NCBI GenBank assembly: GCA_023333565.1
Contig: JAJKFH010001865.1
Coordinates: 6,448,001 to 6,512,000 of the forward strand
DNA: 64,000 bases
Direction: 5' to 3'
From: Puffinus mauretanicus
Lineage: Eukaryota > Chordata > Aves > Procellariiformes > Procellariidae
In this document: one piece after another, positions 10,814-22,835 of the stretch
Layout: each line of letters starts with the position of its first letter
Numbering within the stretch: the stretch's first letter is position 1
The notes under the pieces: generated by a model
What the model saw: the letters and a program-made list of their open reading frames with translations, nothing else
Databases searched by the model: none
Told to the model about the DNA's origin: nothing
Program-made: the position numbers and the translations under genes

Positions 10814-13067
10814 GTTGTATTTTCAGTGTAAGAGGGAATGGAGAAACATTCTTGCCTAATAATTATTGAAGTTGGGAGGGAACTTATTTTCGTGGTGCTT
10901 CTCAGGGAGGAATAGTTTGTTTTGGCTTGTGTCTTCAAGTGGAAACATAACTGTGAATTAAAAAATGGCATGCTGAGTTTTAGGAGCTGCTTTTTTGCTG
11001 CTTGCCAGAGAAAAGCGGTGGGTAGAGGGCAAGTTGTCATTGATTTTTGAAGCTTGAGTGCGCTTTTCATACTCTGATGCTGAATAGTAAGCAGTGTAAT
11101 GCTGCTCATGATAGAAAGTTTATGAATAATGCTAATAAATGGAGTGTTCACACTGCTGTTCTTCCCTGACATAACATAGCCACCTGCTCCCTGCTTTTGG
11201 AAGAAAGTGGTAGAAGATAAATTCCACCTTATTTAGGAATATGAGAAGCTAATTTATTCACCATAAGAATGTAATTCCACAAGCATTAGGCTTCTTTTCT
11301 TTGTTCAAGTTTCTTTCTAGTTCTGTTTGATAATTTATAATGAATATATTAAGTTATTTATTAATTTTAATTATTTCAGTAGTATTCTTCTGTATGGTAT
11401 GTTCTACAGTAGTAATAATGAAAATGCTCTCACTATTACTTTAGCACCAGTGTGAATGTAGATCTGGATGGTGCTATGTGGAGTCAAACAACAGGTTATT
11501 ATAGCTTTTTTAGTATTGATTTCTTGAAGAAGAAAAAAAATACTATTACCATCATAAAATGTAAACTGAATTTTGTAGACCTTAACCTAAAATTTCATAA
11601 ATTTCCAGACCAGATACAAATGATGACAATTTTATTAACATGCAAAACGTTTGAGAAGCTGTAAAGAGTGTAAATAGCAATACATATGTAACATTAAACT
11701 ATTACAGAATTTGAATAACTTTTATGTGGTGCTGCCTAACAGAAAGCAGGGCTCACTCCATCAAACCTGATTTCATAAGGACCACCGAAATTCAATCACA
11801 TGCACAATATACACATACACAAGTAGTGCTTTTGGGCAGGATTGTTGTCATTCTGGAGCCAATATAAACTCATGGTCTAACTGGTCAAACATCATATACA
11901 TAGCTCATTTCTACTCTCGATTTTTTCTTATCAATAAGATCTTATTACAAAGAAAGAGAATGAAAAAGCAAACAAGAACTAGAGTTCATGCATGTTCTCA
12001 CAACAATGTCTCCTTCTTTATTTCATGGAAAACTTTGCTTATGCACTTAGATATTTCAGCCATAGCTGGATGGTAGGTTTCACTACCATCACTAAGAAGA
12101 GACATAATTTATTGCCTATGTTACTATAACGTAATTTTGCAACAAACCATGAAGGATCCATTGTCATATCACAGAAAAAGAGTTTGCTTTGTATTCTTCC
12201 TTTTGAAAGAAATATGACATTAGGCTTTCTCTGCTAACAATTGGGAGTTACTCTGTAGTTGAATTACATTTTCTAGAACAATGCCTGAGTCAGCATAATA
12301 AATAGAAGTTATACATTCCCATTTGTGCATGGAAGAGAGAGTTTAAACAGGGAACGTTTAAGCAGTACAACTCTTTTTACCTTTTTTCTCTGTGAATGAA
12401 ATTCAACATTGTGCAGAGTGTATGCAAGCCCTAAATATCACACATGTTCTATTTTGAGAGCTAATGGGGACTTATGTAGTTCATAGGTTTTGTTTGGACA
12501 TGGAATTTTACCTGTGCGCTGCAAGACACCTTCAGAAGTCCATAAATGGATTCAATAAACATTGCTTAGATTAGGCTGTCTTGGAATGATTTTCTCACTT
12601 TCATTATTTTACTCTCCTTTTTGAATGCTGCTTAATAGCTTCTGCCAGGTGTCACTTACTGCTTTTGGACTCACAAACATCATATTGAACAGGAAATTCT
12701 TTTCTGTAAACAGATTTCATTAAATGGCAGTTTTTGTCAAAGGCAAATGATACTCCCATAGGAAGACATCCTCAGAGTCCCATAAAAGTCTTCATCTCTC
12801 TCTCATCTTTCATGTCGTAAATAACATGCTACTTTTTATATTCTATAAGCTTTGCTTCCCATCTTTGCCTGTTTTCAGGAGGGGAAACAGGAATACAACA
12901 AATGTTCTATTAATAGATACTATTGCTTAATGCCATTGCTTAGGAAGGCAAGTGCCTGTGTGTTGCAAATTGCAGCCCACACAAAAAATATGGACACTAG
13001 GACAAGTATCATTCCTTTAGCTACCATTAATGATGTGATGTAGCTGAAAAGTTTCTTTCTCTTCCAG

Positions 13068-13129
13068 ACTTATAACTGCCAATACCCACAGAGCCCAGAA
13101 AAAAAATTATATAAAAATGATAGCGTACA
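13068..13129 (+). other. Weak candidate 62-base exon with strong splice-like edges
   Basis: Preceded by TTTCTTTCTCTTCCAG, a near-ideal acceptor, and followed by GTAAGTG, a near-ideal donor. Two of three frames are open across the 62 bases. The frame that would continue from the candidate at 10686-10813 reads TYNCQYPQSPEKKLYKNDSV. The length is not a multiple of three. I do not recognise the peptide. It may be a decoy (pseudo-exon). Confidence 0.2.
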
Positions 13130-14840
13130 GTAAGTGAACTGTCTTTGATATATTTTATGAGGTACAGATGCTCTTGTGAGAAAAGGCAGAAAGATGATAA
13201 TATTTCTTACACATAAAACAACACAGTGCATGTGAGGATGAACGAACCTCAAAGGCTAAGAATTAAGAAGCTGTTTGGAAAAAGGGTACACAAGTTCACA
13301 TAAGCATCCAACTTTACCGATGCAGCAAAATATAACTGAAAACCATGGTAAGAAGGTTTCCTGTGGAAGTATTTATCATAATTCTTTTTCCAGCCTGGAG
13401 GTCCTTCAGTAAGGGCTGTAGTATTAGCTGGTGTTACAATTAAGGTGAAAACTACATTTCAGAAGAGTCATGTTCCATGTGGTTCGGAGATGGTGCATTG
13501 CTATGGTTTCTCTATTTGTGTATCTGGTTGTCTTGAAATTTCAGTGGAGAAGATTTTGGGAACAAATATGCTTTTTAAGGTTATGTTAAAAAAATCATAA
13601 TTAAACTTTGCTTTAAGCAACATAATTTGGGCTTTCATCCGAAAACCTAATTCCTTGAAAGAAGTTAGAGGCTGTTTATTTCTTTTCTTCAGTGAAGCAC
13701 ATGCACAGGTGAGGTCAGTTTTCTGCACCATTGCCAATTAATTTACAGGTAGAATGGGTATTCCTGACAATTGTCTGGAAGGCCTTCAATTCTTCCATGC
13801 CCAGTCACCTGTGACTGGCTGTCTCCCAACAGCTCACCACAGTATTTGCTTTGGTCGAAGCCTCTTATGTTATCGCCTTGAAGGGTGGCACTTTTCTCAT
13901 ATATGAAGCCTGAAGGAAAGTATGCTTGAGGTGAGTGAAGATATGCATGAATAAAGCTACCTAGGTCTAGAACGATACATGAAAAGCCTCTTTCTCTAGA
14001 GAGTCTACTGCCAGGCCTCCTAGATCACCCATGATATTCCCTCTCACTGCTTTTCAAAGTGATACTGTAGATGAGTAGGATTTCATTGGAAATACAGTAC
14101 TCTGGTAAATACTGTCACTCATAAGCATAAATATTGTATACAGTTATCAGATATACTGACAAGGACCTCAAAAATGTGTGTTGTAAGACAGTTTCATTGC
14201 ACGCTAACCATAAAACCCGTTTTTCGCGTATGCCCCCAAATGTTACAGTGCTTAAAAAAAGAGGGAGAATGCCATTCATCAAGGGAGATGCTGTTGTTTT
14301 GCTACCACTACTGGTATTATAGCTTCAGTGGAAGTTATTCTGGGCTCTGCTGGAACTGGCAGTCTGCAAGTCTCTAATGGAAGAAAATGATAGACTTCCT
14401 AAAGCAACAATATCATTTCACTAATGTGCAACTAAAGTATTTAAGTGAAATCTAATAGCTTCTACTTTCCAGAAACATTGTTAAAATAATTGCTCCCTCT
14501 TTTTGCAAAGTAATGTGTCATGTAGCAGATATTGTCTGAAAGGAAGGTAACCTAAACTATGACAGGAGAATGTAAATGGCCCAGATAGTACTTTAATAAT
14601 TCCTGAGTGGTGTAACCAGGTTTCAACATACCAAGACACTGTGAGCTAAACAGAAACTGCCTGGGGATAATTGATCTCTTTCGCATTGTCCAGAAGGTCA
14701 TGGGACTCAGCCCATCTTGCTTATTTTACTGAATTATTCGGTCTGTGTATTTACGTATCTATCATTAAGGCAGCAGTGTGACAGCTTAGTTGTACTCTGA
14801 TGTTGTCTAATTTTATTTCCATTTTCACACTCTCAAATTT

Positions 14841-14917
14841 GTGTGTGTGTGTATTTATACACATGAATACTTGGGTAGTGTGGCTATGAATATATATATA
14901 TATGTAAACATATATAT
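14841..14917. repeat. TG/TA microsatellite
   Basis: (GT)6 at 14841-14852, then a run of about fourteen alternating A/T bases near 14890-14903 and another TATATATA-type run near 14910-14917. A simple alternating purine-pyrimidine tract, likely length-polymorphic. Confidence 0.85.
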
Positions 14918-15429
14918 GAATCAGCGAAGAGAGAGAATACATGAATAAAATATTAGTGATGTACAATTAAAATATGATTAAAAGCAAAAGTAACATTTGG
15001 AAAACACTATATATCTGAGCACATTGCCTTTCTTGGCATAAGCTGTATTTCACAGTATTGTTTACCATATTTTAATTTTTTTTCATTTAACAAGCAAAGA
15101 GGAGTAAGAAATATATATGAAACAACACCATAACATGAGCGTTTGGTGTTGTACACTTCTGTGTACACTTCTGATCAAATGGGTAACAGGTGGTTTTGTG
15201 TTTTATTTTTCTGAGTCTTCCTGACTCAAACCTGCTTTGGTTTCTATTATCAAAAGAAGAGTAAAACCACATTTCATTACCTCTATGAATTAAGCACAAT
15301 CTCATGCTGTGTTTTTGATACCTCATTGCCCTCCAGCGTGGTAACCGGCACACTTGGTCTCTGGCACTTTTCTTTGCTGCTGCCTCAGAAAAGTGATATA
15401 ATCAGCAACTCAGAGTTTTCCTGCTAGAC

Positions 15430-15860
15430 CTGAGTCTATTCAATTCCCACTCCCAGCTGAAACAGGTAGCTGGGGAGTTTTAGGGACAAACGAAGGAGGT
15501 GCGGGATGTGGGAGGGCTGTGCTCTGCTCACCCCGTTGTGCCGTAGGGCAGCAGTGCTTTCAGAAACTGCTGCCAACTCCCTGCAGTTCGGTGCACCACG
15601 CTCTCTTGTCATGCCTCTGCGCTGTGCCGTGGGCAGCAGCTGCCAGCCTGAATATGTAGCACGGTCTGGTTGAACTTCCAAAAGAAGGAGACTGCTGCAG
15701 CTGAGCCGCTGTATTTCCTCCAGAGGCAACAAGTTTCCTTTGCAGGCTGAACTCTCTGTTGGTTTCCATGTTCTTCAGATTGTCTCCTGCTAGCGACCAT
15801 TGCATGGAGAAGAGCAATGCGTGAGGGCATCTCAGCACATCAAAGTGAGGGCCAGGAAGG
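15430..15860. other. GC-richer, CpG-bearing island
   Basis: About 430 bases with clearly higher GC than the flanks and at least ten CpG sites (for example around 15500-15660). Three overlapping minus-strand frames (15436-15732, 15560-15838, 15609-15830) reflect the low stop density of GC-richer DNA. No protein motif is recognisable. It could be a small unmethylated regulatory island, an untranslated exon or an unrecognised repeat. Confidence 0.4.
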
Positions 15861-16059
15861 GGGGAATAACTTTAAGCCTCTGTAAAGCGAGGGGATCTCC
15901 CATTCCTTTCTGATCATACGGCTCCGGGCCTTACAATCGCTGTGTGATTACAGCCTTGCATTAAGCTGACAGTGCAGCTTACTGCCTGAACCTTGAAGTT
16001 TAACACTCTGCAAGTATTTAACCTCCCTGAAATGCTGACAGCAACATTTGGTTTTAAGG

Positions 16060-16068
16060 TATATAAGG
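16060..16068 (+). promoter_or_regulatory. TATA-box-like sequence
   Basis: TATATAAGG preceded by mixed sequence and followed by GCCAAATTC. It lies about 200 bases 3' of the GC-richer island at 15430-15860. A match this short is expected by chance in AT-rich DNA, and no downstream transcript is evident. Confidence 0.15.
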
Positions 16069-17290
16069 CCAAATTCTTCCTTCCCATAATTTCATTTGCT
16101 ATAGTGAAATTATACCACAGAGAAATTCGTCACGGAAAATCCTAAAATAGCCGACCTTTATGTGCTTAAATCACTAATAACCTCTAGTGCTGCATGAAAT
16201 AAATACATCCCCTTTTCAACCTTCAAAGTATGTGTCTAATAAGAAAAGTGAGAACCTATAATGTGGCACCATTGTACCCAACTGATCTCCTTCCTTTCAG
16301 GAGCCAGAATCGCGTTAGCTGGCTTCAGTGCCTGCGTAGGATCCTTCCCGCCTAGCAGTATTAGTAGCCCTGCAAAGCCAGCGACCTCAGAAAAGAAGAG
16401 TTACATTTTATTCTAATTAATTTTGCTCTGAAATGGTGTCTTAAATATATATTAGTATAATATGTGTGTGTATGTATTGTTTTAATTCTGTAATTCACTA
16501 TCATGAAATTTTATAATTGTATTGCTATATAATGAGACCTCTATAATCTCTATCTGTCTAAATCTCAACTACCCCTATACAATCTCCTTGAGAGCGCTGG
16601 ACAACGCAGAAGATTCTGAGCATATAATTAGAAGACTGTGGTGCTTATTGTCTGGTCTGTCCAGCAGAGCAATTGCTGGGGAATGTGCACCAGAAATAAT
16701 CCCATTTAAAGCAAGAATCATTACTCCCCTGTGACACTGTGGTAGAGAAGGCTTAAGCTACTCTGAAGACAGTTTGAGTTTAAAGTTACCACAGAGTAAA
16801 CATCCAGCCCAAGGATACCCATTTTCCCCAGGTCACATTTGAGAGTAGGAATGTTCTATAGAACTAATTGACCCCCATGTGGACATGCTAGAATGTCCAT
16901 GTATTAAAATAAGTGTTTCTCGGGACTCGGCAAGGCATAAACATGCACTTCATTGGAGCATGAGCCTAGTGTCAGCTGGGCTTGGGAAACAGGAGCAGAT
17001 CCAGATTTAAGTGATGGGCAAACCTAGGTACTGAAAAATAAGAACACTCACTTCTTCTGTACTGACCACACAGAAAAGAAATTTTTCCAATATTTTTAAT
17101 TCTACTAGCAAACTGGGCTTTTACTCTCTTTCCTTTTTTGAGATCATATGTCTACGTGTCAACCAGAAATAATTTAATGATAAATCTTAAGCAGCAGAGT
17201 TCATCTGTCTTTCAATTCTGTGTGGGCAGAACAAGTGGAGTCAATTGTCCACCCTTTTTTCTTTTCCTTGGGTTTTTGCTTTTGTTGTTT

Positions 17291-17317
17291 GCCCCCCCCC
17301 CCCAAGCCTGGGGGGCA
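17291..17317. repeat. Poly-C run with facing G run (hairpin-capable)
   Basis: GCCCCCC followed by further Cs (12 Cs in total, 17292-17303), then AAGCCTGGGGGGC. The C run can pair with the G run 7 bases away, giving a GC hairpin. The run is likely length-variable and hard to sequence. Confidence 0.8.
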
Positions 17318-17712
17318 GAATGCTTTTATGTTGTTTTGTGTCCATTGGTGAGCGTGGCCTAGAGGCTGGAACATGGGGTCTGCAATGTACAGAGTTTGAG
17401 TCCCCTGCAACAATATCAATACTGAATTATTTCTTTCGAAAAAGAATTATCTTTCTGTTCACATTTGTATAAATTTCTTGCCTTCTTTTCTGTGACTTCT
17501 TTTGCATTAGGTACGGCATGGATGTGTGTTTTTGAGAAGAAAGAGAGAGGTTTGAATCTTTAGAAATAAAACCTTGTTACTGGATCATTCCCCACATATT
17601 CAACAGAATTGGGACTTTTGTTTTCACCTCACAGCTGTAATCGTGCCTGAATTTATCTTTTCCATTGAGTTTCAGACTGTTTTCATTTGTCTCTTTTTCT
17701 CATTTTTCTGCC

Positions 17713-17740
17713 TGTGTGTGTGCACGCATGCACACACACA
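17713..17740. repeat. TG/CA near-perfect palindrome
   Basis: Five TG units and CA, a short CGCA centre, then TG and CA units reading back, 28 bases in all. The arms are reverse complements of each other and purines alternate with pyrimidines throughout, so the tract can form a hairpin or left-handed DNA. Confidence 0.8.
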
Positions 17741-19568
17741 TACTTTGTCTTGTCCTCATATGCATATGTACACACACCCACACACTACTATAGGTAAGGT
17801 ACAATTTAATTTCCCAGTGCACTCAGCGTGGCCTAAATCATATATATGCAGTGAATCCCCAGTGTGTTAAACTGCTGGGGAGATGTGACTGAGCTCTGCA
17901 GGCAGAGTGACGTTGACATTATCTTCTGCACTGAATTGGACCTGTGGTTTTGTTCCCCATAGTGTAAACCCCACAGAAGCCTGAAGCAATATTGTCTTTA
18001 TGTTAAACAGTGCATTGCAATGCGTTCAAATGATTTTGTGTACAGGCAGTAACAGGACTCTGGATAAAGAGAAGAGAAGAGGCATTATCTTGATGCATGA
18101 TTTTCCTTATTATTCTCCCAGTAGTTCCCCTTTACATTTTAGAAGCAGCAGCAGGTGTTTGTTTTATTTAACACCTCACTGGATGGGTCCACAGCGCGAA
18201 TTGAGCAAACCGTGTTCCTGCAGTACACCAAAGGTGCTCAGCAGTGGCCTTTTACATGTGCGTGTGTGCATGATGTTGAAGGGCACAGCTTGTTAGAGAT
18301 GATATCCCATTTAAAACTGCCTGGCCAGGGCAGCGTAGTGGGTTTCAACTCTAGTTTGGGATGCTGGCACAAGGCGCTGTCGCGCTACATTGTTTGCTGC
18401 CCTGTTTGATAGTGCTGCTGTCACTGCTGTCCTTCCCTCATTCCTGCAGGTATTGGGGATCTCCGGGGAGCACTATCTTTGTGCGAATGAGGAATATGAC
18501 ACTGCAGGATGCAACTAGAGTGTTAATGGGTCAGTGAGTGACAGCTGAGCCTTCTCTCTGAGGTATTGAGCTGGCTATCACTGCCAGGAGCACAAGGTCT
18601 ATACAGTGAAGTGTGCCAATTTAATTTTGTCACATGTGGCCTGGGTTGTACAGATAGGGCTGTTTCTAGAACTCTTTGACAATGCTAAAACTGATTCAGG
18701 CCACAATGCAACATTTAAGGATGCTAATTAGAAAATAATTGTGCTGGGTTATACAGACTTTACCATCGTAATATATCTTAAAGGCCCCTATAGAATGAGC
18801 AAGAAGGTATTTTAATGCACTTTACATGCAAAATGAGGCACTAGATTTTGTGATTTGTAACAAAGTGTAGTACAACTGCCATCACCCAGTAAATCAGAAA
18901 GCAAAAATAGTTCTTAAGCAGTTAGTATCCTGCTTTATTTGCTAATTAAAATGGGGTTTGGAACTGCTCTTCAAAAATGATTGCTCTAATTAATTCGTTG
19001 TTCTTTTGCAGTTCTACCTTCTATACCATTTGAATACAAGGCAATCCCTTGTGCTTCTCAAAAGCATGACAGCCAACAGGGCATCCTTCCCTTCCTCAGA
19101 ACAACAGGCTTTATTGCTTGTCATTGTTTAATAAAATGTCTATTCTACATCAGGGCTAAAAAGTCATTCATATACACACTACCACAAATCTATTTGCAAT
19201 AAAATAAAAGTATAAACCCTCGTTTTTAATTAACATCAAATTTTTTTTAATTTATGCAGAATTAAAAGAAAAACAGATGATCACTTTTATAAGGTCAGTG
19301 ACAGATTTTAGCTTTAATTATTTTTTAAAGCTTAATAAAAGATAGTGATTATTGTAATTGCTATTCCTGTCATTGTGATATAATCTTTCATTTTGTGGTT
19401 GATGGATGATATTTAAGGTAGTTCCTACAGTTGCCTTTAAAACATTGCCTGCGTTACTGGCATGACTATGCACAGTACAAGACATCACGTATTAAAAGGG
19501 AATAAAGGGGGTGAAATATGGAAAAAGATGCACTCATTTTGCACCAGAGTGCTCAAAAGTTTGAATAT

Positions 19569-19573
19569 GATTC
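19569..19573. repeat. Target-site duplication, left (GATTC)
   Basis: Five bases directly outside the TG end of LTR copy 2, identical to 20138-20142. Confidence 0.85.
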
Positions 19574-20137
19574 TGTCGTGATTTAACCCCAGCCAGCAAC
19601 TAAACACCACGCAGCCACTCGCTCACTCCCTGCCTCTGGTGGGAGGGGGGAGAGAATCGGGAGGGCACAAGTAGGAAAGCTCACGGGTTGAGATAAAACC
19701 AGTTTAATAATTGAAATAAAACAAAGTAGAACAGTAATAATAACAATGATAACAACAACAATAACAGAATATACAAAGCAGGCAATGCACAATGCAACTG
19801 CTCAGCACCCACCAATAAACACCTCACACGTCCCGAGCACGAAAGCCCCCCCTTCCCGGACCACGCCTCCTAATTATATACTGAACATGACGTTACTTGG
19901 TATGGAATACCCCACTGGCCAGCTGGGTCAGCCACCCCAGCTATGCTTCCCCCCGCAGCTCCCCATGCACCTGGCAGAGCATGGGAAGCTGAGAAGTCCC
20001 CGGTGCAAGCAGACCCACTTGGCAAGGACCAAAGCATCAATGGGCCATCAATGTTTTTCTCATACCAAACCCAAAACACAGCACCCCCCCCAGCTACTGG
20101 GAAGAAAGTTAACTCTGTCCCAGCCAGAACCAGGACA
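19574..20137 (-). mobile_element. Solo LTR, copy 2 (avian ERV), 5-bp TSD GATTC
   Basis: A 564-bp LTR of the same family as 2767-3351, starting TGTCGTGATTTAACCCC and ending CCAGAACCAGGACA. It is flanked by perfect 5-bp repeats GATTC at 19569-19573 and 20138-20142. In its minus-strand sense it keeps a CRE-like site (TGACGTTA, complement of 19888-19895), a TATA element (complement of about 19872-19880) about 10-15 bases downstream, and ATTAAA (complement of 19703-19708). The CCAAT box is changed to CCAGT. No internal sequence is present, so it is a solo LTR. Frames at 19583-19792, 19746-20180 and 19870-20146 lie inside it and are not genes. Confidence 0.9.
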
Positions 20138-20142
20138 GATTC
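20138..20142. repeat. Target-site duplication, right (GATTC)
   Basis: Partner of 19569-19573. Confidence 0.85.
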
Positions 20143-20200
20143 ATAACAGTAAGGACAGAGATTTAAGGAGATGCAATTGAAATATTGGTTGTGAATAGTC

Positions 20201-20229
20201 TATTCTATTCTATTCTATTCTATTCTATT
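20201..20229. repeat. (TATTC)n microsatellite
   Basis: Five exact TATTC units followed by TATTA, about 60 bases beyond LTR copy 2. The pentamer array is likely polymorphic. Confidence 0.9.
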
Positions 20230-22739
20230 ATCTGAGAGAGGTAGCCTTGCACTTTCTCAAACTGATCCTATCTGTGCATATATGTATATTATTCACAGGT
20301 TTCAGTGGAGAATTTAATACCGCAAAGTGCTTGCAAACTGTTGTTTTTAGTGACTTGTTCAACACAGATGATGTGTGTTCTATTGCTGGTTCTATTTATT
20401 AGAAATTTTGAATGAAAGGAAAAAATGAAGAATGGGTCTGGAACTGAAGTCCACTGAAGTCAGTAGAAAAAGAGATTATAGATGACTTCAAAATCAGTTT
20501 GATCAAATCTGTAATACTTACAAGTAGTAGCATGATCCCACAAGTATCACTGGAGTGACCCTTCAGCTTTATTCAGAAAAGAGGTGTGAATCTGTCACGT
20601 CCTGTGTTATTTGACCAGTTCCACTTACAGTAGCTGACAAGAAAGTTTTAAACACTTCAGATTTTCATTGCCAGCACATTTGGAACTAACCTCTGTTTTC
20701 TTCAGCAGTGTATAGATGGCCATGATTACAGCCTGTCATATTTTAAAGAATTTAGGATATTAAAGATGAATGGTCCTAAATTTAGTTTTGTGGGGCTTTT
20801 TATACCTTCAAGCTAGAGCTAGGTCAGCATAGTGGCTTATGGATTCTACTTTGTGCAGTATCTGGATAAAAGGTGTTATGAGCACTATATTAAATATTGG
20901 GTAACTGTAACGAAAATCCATTTTTCAGGAAAACATCTCTGTCAACCCAAACCTCTGAGCTATTTGGAGTTGACCTCTCCATATCTATTTAGTTGGTCTT
21001 TTTAAAAAAGGTAAATATGGAAATGACCTCACAGTATCTAACTACTCTCTGGTTAAGAAATTTCCAGCACAACAGTATTTGTTAGCAAATTATAAATCAT
21101 GGGAAGGAACTGGCACCTATTTACCTTTCTTTTCTTGCCCATCTGTCTTTTCAACAGCAGTCCAAGATCAAACAGATGTTTTTAAAGTTTTCTTCCTTAA
21201 AAATGAGCAAGCAGGCTAAGTGGTCGCTACGGGTCCTATAAGACAAAATCTTCTCTGGGGACAGAGGCAATGTACAGCCTGTCTCCTCTGTGCAGGGTGC
21301 CTCTGGCCTCCTTGCAGAGGGCCTCCTCTCTGCCGGGCACACACTGATTCTTCCTGGGACAAAGTCCTTCCGACCCTTAGGAACTATGCTCCATCCATTT
21401 CTGTGTATCTCCCACCCTCATCTTGCTCCACAAGATCTTCTTTTCAACCCAGCACTAAACTGTTTATGTTTCCTCTTCCATTTTTTGCCCCTAATGATTT
21501 CTTAAATTAATGACCCACATTTTCATAGCAACTAACCTTGCTGAGTATTTGCATTTCTCAAATGGCTGCAAGTACTTAGCCTTCAGCCTCGTGCTTCACA
21601 ACATCGTGACTTATTGCTGTAATAGTTATTTTTCATACATCTGGAATATGACCTTGCATACTCAAGTCTTCATGCTCCTATACATTTACATGTGCAATTC
21701 CTTTGCATTTCCACTCCCACCACCCAGCAGTTTTGTAGCTAGGCATTTGCAAAATACTACAATGACAACAACATCATCTTTTTCAGTTAAGTCTATGTTT
21801 TGAAATAGCAAAAGAAAGACTTCTCGTGGTAGCAGTAAAACAAAAATTTCCACATGTGATTTGCTCCCTATTTTCACTATATTGTTGTCATCCCTAAGTA
21901 CCTGTCATCTACTCCTGCCTGTCAAAATCTGCTGATTTTCTCTGTTGTCCTTCAACACCTTAGTTTAATGGAGAAAGGTTTTCAGAGGTGCTTCCTGATA
22001 CAAAAAAGAGCTAACACAAGTTTGTTCTTCTGCATAAGCAACATCTGCTGATGCTTCTACCTGTTAGAATAAATATGTCTGTAGAAAAAGGCAAGGGTGC
22101 CTAGAAGGTAAAACACAGTGTCTTACCAGTCTGAGCACTGATGAGATATCTGCTGGGAAATGTGTGAGATGGAGAGGGGTGGAATGGGAGAGACTGGTGG
22201 TATGGAGAGATAGCTGAAACAAGCAGATGGCTTAAAGGAAGCTGAGAAAGGCTGTTAGCACTTAAAGCAGCAGACACTTGATGATGAATTGCCATTTTGA
22301 ATTGCTAGCTTTTTCTTCCTTATTTAGCTAACTACTGTTCCAATAATGACTTGCATAATAGCTTCTCTGTGAAGACTTTAAGTCTGCTTTAGATTGAAGG
22401 TACCTTTTTTATAGAATGAAAGCACAGACTTAAAAAATCATTAAGGACTAATGCAAGGAGAGGAAAAAACTGGGATGAGAGAAAGGTAACCATGCAATTT
22501 GCTTCCTTTTCCCTTAATCAGATGAAAGTCATTCGTTGCCCTATCAATGGGAAATAAGACCTAGGAGTCTACAGAACGCAGTCCAAAATGGCCAGGCTGC
22601 TCTCGGTGTATCATCTACACACACATCTGAGATAGCTCATCCCAGTCCAGCTTTTATGTCCTGGACACAGGCTCTGTATGACCCCTAAACTCTTCCTATC
22701 TTGCTGCTTAAGATGTATCATTCCAGCAGTAGACTTATT
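20230..22739. other. Unique sequence, no gene seen
   Basis: Around 20440-20520, CACTGAAGTCAG and TGACTTC blocks resemble the old palindromic repeat described at 55100-55175, but much decayed. Frames at 21220-21510 and 21510-21803 have no domain. Confidence 0.5.
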
Positions 22740-22835
22740 CGTTACTTCTTGTCTGACTTTGGACAGGTCCCTTAGTTTACTCTTAGCCTTAATTTCCCTA
22801 CCTGCAAAATCTGGCTTACAACATTGGCTGATCTC
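22740..22835 (+). repeat. MIR/CORE-SINE relic
   Basis: TGTCTGACTTTGGACAGGTC, then CCTTAGTTTACTC and AATTTCCCTACCTGCAAAAT, follow the conserved core of MIR-type SINEs. The relic is embedded in a 154-codon plus-strand frame (22678-23142), which is therefore probably not a gene. Confidence 0.6.

Larger units (their letters stand above)
8139..15429. other. Mostly unique AT-rich sequence; two weak exon candidates
   Basis: No firm gene. The interval holds the weak exon candidates at 10686-10813 and 13068-13129 and a TG/TA microsatellite at 14841-14917, listed separately. Other frames (8481-8690, 9792-10188, 10804-11172, 11452-11664) have no domain and no splice context. Confidence 0.5.
15861..19568. 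other. Unique sequence with small simple repeats; no gene seen
   Basis: Contains a TATA-like TATATAAGG at 16060-16068, a C-run hairpin at 17291-17317 and a TG/CA palindrome at 17713-17740 (listed separately). Frames at 17138-17472, 17574-17870 and 18000-18409 overlap low-complexity tracts and have no motif. Confidence 0.5.

Noticed and set aside
19746..20180. 144-codon plus-strand open frame
   Set aside because: It lies almost wholly inside solo LTR copy 2, antisense to it, and reads into flanking DNA.
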